Of a stretch of 64,000 nucleotides of DNA, positions 35,001 to 48,829 are shown piece by piece. The position numbers were made by a program, and so were the translations under genes. Positions within the stretch are counted from its first letter, which is position 1; every line of letters starts with the position of its first letter. Origin of the DNA: Monosporascus cannonballus. Its lineage: Eukaryota > Ascomycota > Sordariomycetes > Xylariales. Location: positions 310,001 to 374,000 of the forward strand of contig QJNS01000038.1 in assembly GCA_004154925.1 (NCBI GenBank). The letters run 5' to 3'. The notes under the pieces were generated by a model. It saw nothing but the letters and a program-made list of their open reading frames with translations, ran no database searches and was not told the DNA's origin.

Positions 35001-38000
35001 AAATTTTTAAAATCGTAAAATAAATATTTTCCATATTATAAATTTAATTAACGCATGTTTTTTTAAAAAAAACCGTATAATTTAAGCCGTTAATAGTTTT
35101 TAGGAATTTTTAATTTATAATAATTTATATAATATAAATTATATTAAATATATGCTAATTTTATAATCCCGATTTAAAAAAAATATAAAACGATAATATA
35201 TTTTATAATATACATTATATAAATGTTATTTTTATAATATTAAACGAAAAAAAATCCGTAATTTTACTTAATTAACTGCCGAATAAATAACTTTATATAA
35301 AAATTAAATTTCTAAATACCGCTGTATATTCGATATTAATATTAAGGACTTTAATAATTACCCGGAATATCCGATTATTATTATATTTATGTAAAGTTTT
35401 AATATAAAAAAATTGCTAAAATTAACTAGAAAAAAAATAAAAGAATTTTTAGAACTAACCGGAGACCTAATTACGCCGACAAAGAGAAAATACGGTAAAG
35501 GGAAAAATGTTAAATTCGGCCGTCAACTTTTATTAAAAAAATTAAAAACTTTTAATTCGAAAAAAAAAATTACCAAAAATTTTAACAAAATAATAATAAG
35601 GTATATAAACGGTTTCGAAAAATATTAATTAAGATCGTACGCCGACAAATATTAATCTTAATTATAGAAAAACAAAGTTATAAAACGTAATTAATAAAAA
35701 TTTATTATAAATCCGGAATTTTAAATATTTCGAATTAATATTTAAAAAGAAATAAACGCCGGAATAATTATATTAATAATGAGAAAATAATTTTTCTAAT
35801 ATTAGCAAAAATTTATTTATATTATTTATTTACTTATATAATTAATTATATATCCTAATTATTTAATTTAAATTAAAATATTTTAAAAATTAATATAATA
35901 AATTCGAAAAAAAAACGTAAAATAAAATTTAAAAACTTTTAACTCGGTATTATAAATTAAAGGTTAAAAATAAAAGAATAATTTATTAATAACCGTAATA
36001 AATTATAATTTAAATTAGATAATATAAAATTCCGGTGCTTCTTTTAATTAAAAAATTTATTATATATTTATTACGGCATATAATTAATTTAAATTAAAAT
36101 AAATTAATATTTTATATAAACTTTAAGTAATCAAAAATTAATAAAAATAACAAATTTAATAAATAAATAATATATTAATAATTTTAATTAATATTATATA
36201 AATATCTATAATTATTACGTTTTATAACCGTAATATTACGCCAAAACCGAACGCATTTTGTATTATCGGCCTTAATTAAAATTAACAGAATTTTATTTTT
36301 CACTTTTTAACCTAATATTATCATTATCTTTTAATTTATTATTAATATTATTATCTAATAAATACTATTTATTTATAACGCGTAATTTTTAATTTTAATA
36401 AAAATTATTATTTTAATTTTTTTTCCGATATATTATTTATAAGGTTAAATTATAAATTATTATGTTTTGGCGACGCCGGCGATTCCGATAATAATATAAA
36501 AATAAACGAATTATGCAAATATAAGTATAATAACGAAAACGGGTCTGGAAAGTTAAAAATATTTACGAATAATAAGTTTTATACCGATATTATCAATAAA
36601 AAAACGAAATAAACTTTTATTTAAAATTTTTTAATATATCGCGAATTATGTATATAAATATATATATTATTATAATTAAAGTTATAATTCTAAATCGCAA
36701 AAGCGTATAAATTATATGTCGGTTTAATATTTAAATTATTAAAAGTATTATTAAACCGTGAATTATTAATTTAAACGAAATAACCGTATATAATATATTT
36801 TAATTATGATAGAACGTAATTTAAAACGGTTTTAAAAAATTTTCCGATATTTGTCAAATTTATAATATAATAATAATCCGTAATTTATATGAATCGGTTT
36901 GTAGCATAAAAATATAACGCCGTTACTTTTAATTAAACGAATTCCGTTATTTACAAAAGATTATTTTTGTTTTTTATAAATTCAAAAATATAATTCTTTT
37001 ATATATTATATATAACGCAAAAAACAAACGGTTTTTTAAAATATCTTAATATTATTATTTATCGAAACCGAGAACGGCCTTAATTAATTCGATTATACTT
37101 TAAACTAAATTTAAACTTTTAATTTCGTTTAATTTATTCGGAAATTTATTAAATAAAAATTATTTAAATTTAATAAAAATAAATATTTATTTTGCCCTTT
37201 TATTATTAAACAAAATCGACCGCGTAAAAGAGTAATTCGTTCGTCCGTTATTTATATTAGAACTTTATTATTTTCTAAATTGCCGCTTTTATCGAACTAG
37301 TTTTTAATTATTTTTATACAAATATTTTTAAATTTAAAAATTCGGATATATAAAAAAAATTAAATATATATATATTATAATAAAATCCAGCCGAAATTAA
37401 GTTATTACGGTCCTTTTTTAATATAATAATTTCGTTTTTTTAAATATGCCAAAATCGCTTTATATATATATTTACCGTTAAATAACGCGTATTATTAAAG
37501 TTTTATTTTTATCCGGTACCGCAAATTAACATTATTTTATTTCGGAAATTTACGGATAATATTTTGGCCGGCCGAAAATTAAAATGAAAATTTAATAATT
37601 ATTTTATTTTAATTAAAATTATTTATAATAAATTACGTATTATATTTTTTATTATTTAAGTTTATTACGTTGCTTTTTATTACGACCTTTATATTCTTAT
37701 AAATAATACGGTTTTTGGCTTATCGGGCCTAAATTATTTTCATTATTTTAACTTTTTTTAAAATAAATAATTTAATTTTATATTTATCAAACGCTTAATA
37801 AAGTACAAATAATAAAACTTATTTATAACTAATTATATTTAATTGCTTATAATTACGAATCGTTCTATTAAATTATTATTATAAATTCTTAATCGAAAGA
37901 TTTTGCAATATATTTTATTATATTATTTAATTAATATCTGGAATATTTATACTTAATTTAAAAACGATAATAAATAGAACGATACGAATAAAAATATCGG

Positions 38001-39535
38001 ATTATTTTAAGTTATTATATATATAAACTTAATTTCCGTAAAATATTTCGAAATTATAAAATTTAATAATTTTTTTAATAACTTTTAATAAATACCTTTG
38101 GTTTATTATGGTTTTAATTAGGTAATTACGGATAGTTATGATTTTCGCCTTATTATTAATATAAATAATAATTTTAATAATAAAATACAAATTATTAAAT
38201 CAAATTAAAAAATATTATTTCATAATCCAAATATATTAATTATTAAAAAATTCAAATATTCTTAATTCTAATATTAACTTTTAAATATAAAGAATATAAT
38301 AATATCGATTTCGGAACGATTAATATTAAACTGCCGGATTTTTGCCTTATAACCATATTTAATTAAGCCGTTAATTTAACGAAAACCGTTATATTTTATA
38401 ATATTTTTATAATATTATTAATAATTATTATATACGTAAATTAATATATATAAATAGGGATATTATAACATAAATTATAAATATTAATATATTTAAACCG
38501 CAAATTTCTTTATTTTAATAATAAATATATTTCGTCGATAATAACCAGTTTATATTATCGTTCCAAAATAAAATTTAATATAACAATTTGGAATTAATCG
38601 TTTAATATTTATTTAAAACTAAAAATAATATAATTATATTATCCGGTAATTATACGGTCGAATATTTTTAAATTAAGCTTTTTCGTATTTGCAAATATTA
38701 AAATATAAGTAAAATATAAAATTATTAATATAAAAACTCGTTATTTTTTGGCTAATTTAATTAATAATATAATTTAAATAATAATTAAGTAAGTTATTAA
38801 CGAAAAAATTTAAATAATTTAAAAATTTTAAAACTTATTATAATAACGAAAAAAATATTAAATTTTCCGAAAACCAAATTATGTATTATATTAATTTATT
38901 TTTTCCGTAAAATACGGTTTTACTTATTAAATATAATGCTTAATATAAGGCGAAAAAACCGACGACGCAAAACTTTTATAAGGTTATCGGCCGTATATAT
39001 AATATTAGCATATAAGTTAATTACGTTTATATCGGCAAAAAACCGATAGAAATATCGGATAAAAATAAACGTTTTATGTTCAAAAATTAAATATTTACAA
39101 GTTTAAGGTATTTAACTTAAAATTTCGAATATATTACTCGTATTTAGTTAATTAAGATAAAAAATATTTCAAAATTTATTACAGATAATTTTCAACTTTA
39201 TATATTATTATTTTAACTTATAAAATTATATTATTGTTATATTAACTTAAAAAGGGTAAAAGGTTATAATATATATTAATTAAGATTTTAAATTATTTTT
39301 TATTATAATAATTTTTATTTCGTATGAATTAAAATTTTTATTATATTAAAAAATAAAGATTTTAATTCTGTATTAAATTATATTAATTAAAGTATTAGGA
39401 ATTTCGTAATTAATATATATTATTAAAGTTAATATTAATAATTTTTGCGAATTTATATAGCAACGTACCAAACGGAACGAAAATATTACAATTTGCTATT
39501 TGCCCTTATTTTAAAGGTTTTATTATTTTTGTGGG
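29041..39535. other. 10.5-kb RIP-saturated block, identity not readable
   Basis: Nearly all A and T with scattered CG-containing triplets and stops in every frame. I found no LTR pair or terminal repeats. Weak hints only: a plus-strand frame at 35413-35628 (KRKYGKGKNVKFGRQLL, lysine-rich), and on the minus strand near 38520-38560 KLVIIDEIYLLLK, which resembles a helicase Walker B (VIIDEI). It is probably one or more large repeats mutated beyond recognition. Confidence 0.5.
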
Positions 39536-39685
39536 TATTATTCTTAAAGGAGTTTAACTGATATATTGAACCCCTGACAGATACTTCTTGATCAAAAGCT
39601 ATAGCTGTGGCTACGGCTGCTGCGCCGCAGGCGCAGCCACAACCTCCAAAATGGGGTCCTGATCACGATGAGGCAAATTAGAAGT
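39536..39685. other. Un-RIPed GC island with an imperfect palindrome
   Basis: About 150 bases of normal composition in the middle of RIPed DNA. It holds TGTGGCTACGGCTGCTGCGCC and GCAGGCGCAGCCACA, which fold into a GC-rich imperfect hairpin (about 39611-39643). No coding potential or match elsewhere in the window was seen. Confidence 0.45.
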
Positions 39686-40441
39686 TAATCGATAAATTCG
39701 AAAAGGTTCGTATTGCGGATATCTAATATAAACGTTTCGACGTAATTACGATTGGTCGTCGATTCGATATCTTTCGTAAGACCTAATTCGCTCTTAATAC
39801 GGTTATTATTAAAAAATATCGTTTTTTTTAATATATCGAAAATTAATTTCTAATCGTTTATTATAATTACAAAAATTTAATTTTAACGTCATTTTATATG
39901 TTTGTAAATTTGAGTTCTTTTTATAAATATTATAATTTTCTTTATTATTTCGCAATTAATTTCTAATTAGGCGCAATTTTAAGCTATTTTTATAAATAAG
40001 GCGATTTTCGAAAACCGTTATACTGGTATATTTCCCGCTTAAAAACATTTTCCGCCCGTTTTTTTAACGCTTTAATAAAACTTTAATATTTATTAATAAC
40101 TATAATTAGACAACGGTTTTATTCGGCAAAATTATTACTAAACCAAAGTACGTTAAGCGCTTTAAAGATAATGCTCTGTTTTCAATTAGTGACAAATTGC
40201 ATTCCGGTTACCTAAGCCTTATTTTTTGTAAGAAATAAAACGTTTTTAAGTTTTTTCCGGGTTTTACGACTAAAAAATTTAATAAACGTACCCGCCTTTT
40301 GCCGTTATATGTTTTTCGATTACTTTCCGATATTCCTATATTAAATTTTCTTAATCCGCCTATCAAGAGCTGATTAACGCAAGGCTTAATAATTAAACGC
40401 GAAATTTTGTTTTCGAAATAAAGGTTCGATTTCTTTTGCGT
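39686..40441 (+). repeat. Repeat G, copy 1 (RIPed coding repeat of unknown type)
   Basis: The plus strand reads KFEKVRIADI, a stop, YKRFDVITIGRRFDIFRK and then FALNTVIIKKY. The same text in the same frame occurs at 49150-49290. Because frame and residues are conserved between two RIPed copies, it was once protein-coding, probably part of a transposon. I do not recognise the family. It is cut on the right by copy A (TSD CGTTT). Confidence 0.55.
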
Positions 40442-40446
40442 CGTTT

Positions 40447-40868
40447 TGTGACGGCTAGGGGGTTTAACCAACTATTAAACATTAGTCGTACGGGTTTATG
40501 TTGGCGGGAATATCGTAGAAATCTGAGCAATGGATATAGTAACGTATTACGTTTCGTAATATTAAGGGTGCCTTAGGTAACAATGTTATATTGCAAGCTG
40601 AAGTTATTTAAACTATGGAAATAATAAACGTATATATTTTTTTATAAATCCGTTAAACTTTTTGGATTATTCCGGATTTATACCGGATAATTGCATAGAT
40701 CTCGTTAGATCCTTTAGATTATTCCCGATTTATACCGGATAGCTGTATAAATCTCGTTAAATTCCTTAAATTATTCCGGATTTATGTTACGTAATTTTGA
40801 CTTATTTGGGTTTTGTTTCGGTTATTAAATAATCGTTTCCGAAACCTTTTTTTGGTCGGGTTATAATA
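40447..40868 (-). repeat. 3' LTR of copy A
   Basis: Opens TGTGACGGCTAGGGGGTTTAACC, nearly unmutated for the first ~120 bases and increasingly RIPed afterwards. It carries the 52-bp repeat array of the copy A/B type. Confidence 0.85.
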
Positions 40869-42342
40869 CGATTTTCTTTTTTCCCAAATTTTGCCTTTAA
40901 GATTTTTTTGATAAATTCTTTTTTTATTTCTTATTATGTTCGCTCGAAGTATTAAAAATTACAAACGTATTAATTTAAAAAAACGCGAATATTTAGTTTT
41001 TTTTGTATTTAATTTTGGTTTTGAAGTCATGTTTTATACGTTTTCTTTTCGTGCTGGTAATCTTTATACTATGTCGGATAATATAACGCGTTATTAATTA
41101 TATATTTTAAAAAAACGTTCTTACGATAATTTTGATATTTTTTTTTCCTTAAATAATATTAATAAGGAAATAAAGCGTTTACGATTAAAAAATGTTTTAT
41201 TTATTAATTTCTTTATAATATTCGTTAAAAGTTATTAACCGTATTTTATCACTTAAACGAAATATTATTTTATTTGGAGCATTTTCGTATTTAATAGGAT
41301 TTTTTTCGCAAAAAAGATATGGAAATAATTAATCGAAGCCTTTAATTATTAAATAAAATAAAATAAAAATAAAAAAGGCGGATTGTTTAAAGGTTAAACA
41401 TAAACGTTTAAAAATCGAACTTCGTATTACATTTTTTAAATAATTTTATTTTTCTGATTTTATTATGAATGTAAATTAAGATGTAATTATTTTCGGTTAT
41501 TTCGCCGTTATTAGTAAAAATTCTTTAACAGGTATGAAGCATTAATAACGTTTTTAATAGGTTCCTAAGTATTTTCGGAATCCGGGTATCTTTTTTATTT
41601 TATTAGATATTAGGTAAATCCGTTTTATTGTCGTATAGCGAAGATTTTTTTTATTTCGTACGTTTATTTATCTTTTCTTTTTACGTTATTTTATACGGTA
41701 TATACTTTGATTATATCCGTTATTAATTCGAATATGAAAACATAAAAAATTGGATAAAATTTAATTTTTAATAGAAATTTTAATTAATAATTATTTTTCG
41801 AGATTTGTTTAATAATTTTGCATGGACCGATGTATTTGAAATCGTATTTTTTATTAGGTCGCTTTGTTAAAATGTTTTTTATAATAAAAAAAATATTTCC
41901 CCTTTTTCGAAAGCTATTTTTTTTCACTTATTCCGGGTATAATATTTGCTTATTTAATTTCGGACGAATTTTAATTTTGTTTCTATTTCTTAATACAGCT
42001 ATCGTAATTATTTTGATATAAAAACTGTTTTAATATTAATTAAACAGTCGTTACGTATGTTTTTATAAACTTTTAAAATAAACTTAAAGTTTACGTTTGC
42101 TAATATTATTTTAATGTTTTCGTAATAATTGGTATTATAAGTTAATTAAGTAATCGGTAAATTTTTAATTTAGTTATTTTGTTTGTAATTAATGTAATAT
42201 TGTAAGTAAAGCTTTAAAATTTAATTCGTTTATTTTGTTTATTTATTTATTTAAAATTTAAATACGTTAGATAATTTGTGATTTAGGCCGATTTATATTA
42301 TTAAATTGTGCTAAAAATTTGGTGAAAATATTAATCCTTTAA

Positions 42343-42552
42343 TTAAAATAAAATATATGAATAATTTATATATATTAAAAATATATTCGAAAAAATTTGT
42401 ATTATATATTTAATGGTTATTTTTTTATAATATAGTAAAGAATAGAAACGTTTCGTAAATCGATTAACGATTACAAAAATTCTATTATAATGTATTTTTA
42501 TAACTAGATTTTCGAATATAATAGGTTTGGTAATAAAATAGAATATAATCAA
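42343..42552 (-). pseudogene. Integrase core remnant, copy A
   Basis: A minus-strand frame still open by chance for 69 codons. It includes YNRIFVIVNRFTKRF, the first catalytic block of the integrase with Asp changed to Asn. Compare YYDSIFVIVNRFTKF in copy B and YYDNIFVIVDRFTKF in copy D. Confidence 0.75.
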
Positions 42553-44515
42553 ATATTATAATTACTTTAAAATTAATAATAACTGTAATTTTTCGTATGG
42601 CTTATGTTTTCGAATTTTTGTTTTAATTCAAATATCGTATTACCGTATAATTTTTTATACCGTTAATTTTATTTTAGGAAAAGAATAAATACGTCGAAAT
42701 CGTTTTAAGGTTTTGTAAATCTTTTGATATCCGTAAAATTGATATTTATGTATTTTTCGTATTAGAATTTTTTGGTATTTTTTTAGAATTTATATTTTGT
42801 CCGTTCTTTGATTTATTAGGAAATTATCGTTATATTATTAAATTTTTTAATGCATATCGAAAAGTACCGCCCGAATTATCGTAATTTATTGTAAGCGTAA
42901 ATATCTTTTTATAGTAATATCGAAAATTGTATAATCAATTTTAATTAATTTCTTTTCGAGGTTTAATTATTTGCTTAAAATATCGACTTTATTATTTTTT
43001 GACTTTTTTCTATAAATAATAATAAAATTAAATTTCGTTAATTCCTTTATATAACAAAGTTATCGTTTTATAGGTTTTCTGCTCGTAATAAATTAGCTAA
43101 GACTTTGATAATCCGCATAAACCTTAACCTAATATAAATTTCCTTTTAGAAAATACTTAAACTTTCGAAATGCTATAATAATAGCTATAAAACTTTTATT
43201 TGAAATATTGTAATTAAATTTAATTCCTTTTAATTTATAGAAAAAGAAAATAATAAGGTATAATTTATTTTAATTCTTTCGTTATCCAATTATTACATTT
43301 AACGTATAATCAGAAATATCGGTTTTTAATTTAAGGAAGCAATTTAAATTGTATATAATTAATATTCGTTCGATAATAATTATATTTTTATTATCTTAAA
43401 ATATTTTTTCCTTATTTGGTATTTATTTTAACTTTTTTGCTTTTTTTATAAGGTTCGTTCAAAGTATAATTAATTTCTTAAAATTTCGAATAAATTTTCT
43501 ATAATAATTAACGAATCCTAGAAATATTTGTATTTTCTTAACCGTAATTAACGTTAGTTATTTTATAATTGTAGCGATTTTCTTAAAGTTTATTTTAATT
43601 TTTCCTGGGGTAATAATATATTCTAAATATTTTATTTCTTATTTATGGAATTAATTTTTTTACGTTAACAAATAACCTTATATTTTATAAAGTTTAAAAA
43701 CTCTTATAAATGTATTTTATGTATGCTTTTTTTATTTTTAACAAAATAAAAATATTGTCGAAATAATAAACGACGAAAGGATCGAGATATTTTCGTAAAA
43801 TATAATTAATTATTCGTTAAAACGTTACTCGTATATTCGTAAATCCTATTGCTATAATGAAATATTTAAATAATCTATATTTTATTTTGAAAACTCTTTT
43901 TTATTTGTATTTTTTTTTAATCCTAATAAGATTATATCCATTTTTGAGATCGAATATTATAAATTATTTAGTTTCGTAAAACCGGTTTTTTATTTCCGTA
44001 ATTAGGGGTAATAATATTTAATTTTTAACAATAATATTTTTTAATTATCGATAATCAATTATACATCGTAATTGTTTTGTTTTTCTATAATACGAAAAAT
44101 ATTAGGTATTTTGCTAGTAATTTCGAAAATCGAATTTATTTTTTATAACCGATTTTCCAGGTATTTTCTGAAAATGCGTAATTCGTTTTTGTTAAAGTTA
44201 TAAATAAGGTAAAATTTCGTTAAAAACTTTTTTTAAAAATATTTCATAATTTTATTCGTTATATTCCGGTTACTTCGTATCGAGCTCCTTTTTGAAATAT
44301 TGCTTATATTTATAATGTTATAATAACATATTAATTAAATTTTTTAATTTTTGAAATTACTGTTTTAAATCATTATTTAAGTGCTTTAGTTTTGTTTTAA
44401 TAATAATAACGATACGTCGTATTCTTTTTTAATGCCTTTTTTTTTCTTATATTTTATCCTTTTAGGTAATAAGGTTTCGATTGTATTTTTATATTTACAT
44501 TCGTCGCCATTATCG

Positions 44516-44635
44516 TGTGAGATAACGAAGGTGCGACGCTAGCCACAATACCAAAAGGTCAGCAATTCCAAACCCCCAATTAGGGTTTGGGCACCTTAAT
44601 CCACCTTATAAGGACTAGCTGTGCATATTATCACA
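44516..44635. mobile_element. 120-bp TRIM-like solo LTR, TSD TATCG, not RIPed
   Basis: Absent from copies B, C and D, which read straight through ATTATCGATC at this point. It begins TGTGAGATAACG, ends ATATTATCACA, and is flanked by TATCG (44511-44515 and 44636-44640). It contains a perfect 8-bp hairpin CCAAACCC/GGGTTTGG (44568-44575, 44583-44590). Its base composition is normal although the surrounding element is saturated with RIP, so it arrived later or was too short to be recognised by RIP. Confidence 0.85.
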
Positions 44636-47114
44636 TATCGATTAAATATTAAGATTTTAATTTTTTTTATTTATTAATAAGGTATTAAACAAATTTTACT
44701 TAATTAATTCCGCCATTAATTAAATTTTCGTACTGGCGTATCTATAGTAATCATAAAATTATATCGTAATTCCTAAATAAAACGATATCGAAATTAATTG
44801 TTTAATATCGTTTTTAGATAAAAATCTCGAAATAATTAATTTTACGTATAAATTTTCCGATATCGTAAACAAATTCTTAATTTTCGATATTCGTTGTTAT
44901 ATAAGGTTTTAATTTGTATTTCTATAATAATTTAAATTTATTAATTATATTTGGTACAATATAATTCCTATCTAAAGTTCCGTAATCCAGTATTACAGTA
45001 TACTAATACGTTCCAATTCTTATATCCAAAATAATAAGGTTATTAACGGTTTTTATTATTGCGTTTAAAACCTTTTTTGAAAATTTTCTTTAATTCTTTT
45101 AAATTTCGTTATCCTGCGGCTTTTTTATAAGTAATTTCTTTTTTAAGTTTTGTTCGAATTTATCGAGTTTTATCTGTATTTTTTTCGTTTAACGCGTTAA
45201 GCTGTTATATTTGTCGTTATTGCCGGCCTATTATTTTTTCAAATTATATTACATGTTTTTAATTGTGCTATAAGGTTTTTTTATATCGAATATATTATTT
45301 TTTTTATATTTGTAGCTGTATTTTATTATGCCTCGTTTTGATTATCGTTCCAAAATTCTTTTATAAATTAATGTATTTTTAATTACTTTTTTTCGTAAAG
45401 GTTTATAATAAATGCTAATTAAAAATAAAAATTTATAATAACTTTTTCGTAATATTGTTTTATTATTTACTGGATTAACTTTTTTCTGTTTAATAATTAT
45501 ACTATTAATAATAACAAAAAAGGTCTTTTTGCAGATATTATCTTTTTTTCGGGCCAGCTTTTTATTTCGGCCAGTTATTAAATATTTTCTGGAGTTATAA
45601 ATCGAAAATATTAATATTATTACTTATTTGTTTTATTATTTCCGGTACGGTATAAAAAATCGAATCCTTTATAATATATGTAAGTAATCTGTCTATAAAT
45701 ATATTATTTTAATTTTTCGTAATTAGAATATTTTCGTCGTCGACAATATATGGTATATATTCTGGCGTATTTATCAGGGGTTCCCAAATCAATTTCTTTT
45801 ATTTAATTTTAGTATTTACGTAATTATTCTTATAATACTTTTTATTATATTTATAATATTTATTAAGCTAATTTTGTGGCTTTTTGTATTTTTCGTTAAA
45901 TTTTTTATTATAATAATCCTTATTGGACCTTTTGTTATAAGAGGCCTGGTACGTACTTAGGCTGAATTATGTTAATAAGTTTATTTCCATCCTTTTAACT
46001 TTTTCGAAATTATCCTTTAGTTATTGGTTTTTAATTATTTTAACGGAAATTTTTAGATGCCTTATATTATGCTCTCTTATGTTTCATCTTATTGCAATTA
46101 TAGTATTTAATTTGACTTTAATGTTTTTTTATAAATAATCTTTAATTTTATAAGTCCTGGGTTTATGCCGTAAAAAATGTTATTACGTCGAAAAGCGTTA
46201 ATATTAGCCGTATATCGGGGTTTATTATTATTTTTTCCTTTAATACTTTTAATATATTATATATATTGTCGATTGTTAATCTTAACTTCTATAACGATAC
46301 AATCCGATAAATATTTAAGCCGATTAAATTTGAAAAGTTTTCCTATATTTTTTAGCTTGTCGAAAAATTTAATTATTAATATCTTTTATTTTTAATTTAG
46401 TTTTATAGCTAATTAAATTAACGTATTGCCGTAATTAGATATTAATTTTTTGTATCGTAATTACTAGATCCGTATTTCGGCTTTTGTTTTTTCGTTTATT
46501 ATTTCAAAAGCTTTCGTTAATATTTATTCGAATTATTCGTAATTACTGTAAATTCGTATTACTTTTAGGTTTCGTTCTTCGATTAATAACGTAATATGTT
46601 TTTTCATAACGGGGTTAAATTAAGTAGCTGTATTCTCGGTAAATTTTTCGATTATGAATTCGATTTATACAATAAAAATAATTAGTTAAATAGGAAAATA
46701 CCCGAAATATATTTGGTATTAAGTTAAGAATAATTATAACTTAATCGAAATTCCGTCCAAAAGTTCTGGCTTCAAAGGCTTAAGAACTTTTTTTTAGTTT
46801 TTTAGTGGAATTTAATTAAATAACTTGGTTTATTCGAAAGAGTTTTTCGGATTCAAAGTCTTTTTTTTCTTTAAGTTTTTCATAAGTTACTTAAAGGAAT
46901 ATCGTAAGGTTAATATTGTTTTTTTCAAGCTAAATAATACGTTTATTTATAGCATCTAGGCGTCGAAGAACTTTTTTGTGAAAAAAAAAAGGTTTTTTTT
47001 TTCCTTTTCGGATTCTATTGCAGTGTCCGGGTTATTTAGGTTGTTTGCTAGTAGATATAATGTCGGCGATATTGTTCAAAGTTTGACGGTATTATTAAAC
47101 AAAAGTTTGTAATA

Positions 47115-47536
47115 TATAACGGTTAAAGGATTTAATTAATTATTAAACCTTAATCGTACGGATTTATATTAACAAAAATATTATAAAAATTTAAATAATA
47201 AATATAATAACGTATTACGTTCCGTAATATCAAAAATATTTTGTGTAATAATATTATATTATAAACTAAAACTATTTAAATTAGAAAATAATGAACGTAT
47301 ATATCTTTTTATAAATTTTATTAAGTCCTTTAAATTACTCCGGATCTATATCGGAAAACTACATAGATCCCGTTAGATCTCTTGAATTATCCCGGATCTA
47401 TACCAGATAACTGCATAGATCCCGTTAGATCTCTTGGATCACTCCGGATCCATGTTACGTAATTTTAACCCACTTAGGTCCTGTTTCGGTTACCAAGTGA
47501 CCGTTTCTGAGACCCTTCCTTGGTCGAGTTATAACA
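47115..47536 (-). repeat. 5' LTR of copy A
   Basis: 422 bp, RIPed in its left half (TATAACGGTTAAAGG), with the 52-bp array in the middle and nearly normal composition at the right end (CTTAGGTCCTGTTTCGG...GAGTTATAACA). Confidence 0.85.
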
Positions 47537-47541
47537 CGTTT

Positions 47542-48129
47542 GCCGGTTTCCAACCGATATACGATAAAATAATTATTCGCCAAAAGCTTAAAAGCAATTA
47601 TATAATGAAATAATATTTTAACGTTAATATTTGAATTTTGTTTGAAATTACTTTTTATAATTTTATAATCATTAAGTAACTAATTTCTCATCGAGTTGTT
47701 ATTATTTTGTAATCTTTAAATTATCCTATTTCCTATATATATATTTAGCCTTTTTTATAATGCTATAATGTTTTGGTTACGTATTTAAAATGTATTCGGG
47801 GTTTTAATATGTTGTATTCGGCCGGCCAGCCTTTTTATTTAATTAAGTATTTGCGTTATTTCCGGTTATTTCGGTAACGGATAATATCCTTTATTACTTA
47901 TTTTTCTTATTTTTTTTACTAGGTTTGGTAACGTTATTTAAACGTTACCTGGTTTCTGATTATGGTATAATTTTAATAAAGATATCGAGAATATATTATG
48001 AATCTGCTAATATTAAAAAAAAAAAAACTTTGTACCTTTAAAAGCTTATTTGCTTTTTAATTATAATTTAGATATAAATAAATGCGAGCGTTTTATTTTT
48101 AAACTTAAAAATATTAATTAATAAATTTA
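47542..48129. other. RIPed DNA without recognisable features
   Basis: AT-rich, stops in all frames, no repeat partner noticed in the window apart from its neighbourhood to repeat H. Confidence 0.35.
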
Positions 48130-48570
48130 TTTATTGCCTTAATTGAAATTCTGTAAACGTATAGCACTGATTATAATATTTCTTTTAGGTTGTCGTTATT
48201 TCTTTTTCTTAATATTCGTATATTATTTAACGAATAATTGCAATTTCTTCGAAATGTTTTTTAATGTCTTATATTTATCTCTTAAACCTTTATAGAAAAT
48301 ATTTTACCATTTTTGGATAGTAGCTATATAAGGTGTAAGATAATGGATAGCTGCCAGATGGTGGATTTATATTAGTAAGTAGGTTTGTAGCTCCGGTAGC
48401 TGGTCGGCTACCAGCCTTATCCTTATATGAGCTATATTTTCATAATTACTTCCCTTTTCTAAGCTGTTAATCCCTAATAGCATTATTATTAATTTAATAT
48501 AACCCGTTTTGCAAATCTGATTAAGTATGCTTGCCGATAATTTACCGTTATATTATGTTATAAGTAATTA
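48130..48570 (-). repeat. LTR-like repeat H, copy 2 (RIPed, inverted)
   Basis: The reverse complement shows GCTCATATAAGG, GGCTGGTAGCCGACCAGCTA and CCATCTGGCAGCTA in the same order as repeat H copy 1 (28605-29040). It is partly RIPed; the segment 48320-48430 has stayed closest to normal. Boundaries are approximate. Confidence 0.5.
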
Positions 48571-48829
48571 TCGTAATAATTAAAACGTACTATATTACGT
48601 AATTAATTATGTTCCGCCTAATTTCCTATTATAACTCGTTCTTTAACCTTATTTTGTTTATCTTTTCTTCTTTTCTCTTTCGTACCTATATCTTTATTCT
48701 TTTTGCATTCGCGTTCCGTTCGGTTTCTTGTTTTTCTTTATTCTTATTTCGCCTTTTTCGTTTATTTTGCATATTATCTCCGTTCGTCATATTTTTCTCG
48801 TAAGAAATTCCCAAAAAAATGGTATTTTA

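Larger units (their letters stand above)
40447..47536 (-). mobile_element. Gypsy-type LTR retrotransposon, family A copy A (complete, RIPed)
   Basis: Two 422-bp LTRs (40447-40868, 47115-47536) and the 5-bp duplication CGTTT (40442-40446 and 47537-47541) bound a 7090-bp copy. Minus-strand landmarks are a gag zinc knuckle (46060-46110: YYNCNKMKHKRA, a stop, YKA), a reverse transcriptase box (43750-43775: YYFDNIFI, second Asp lost) and integrase (42552-42343: YNRIFVIVNRFTK). All are RIPed. The 120-bp mini-LTR at 44516-44635 is a later insertion. Confidence 0.9.

Noticed and set aside
40208..40471. 87-codon minus-strand frame
   Set aside because: It runs across the junction between repeat G and the family A LTR, so it is not a natural gene.
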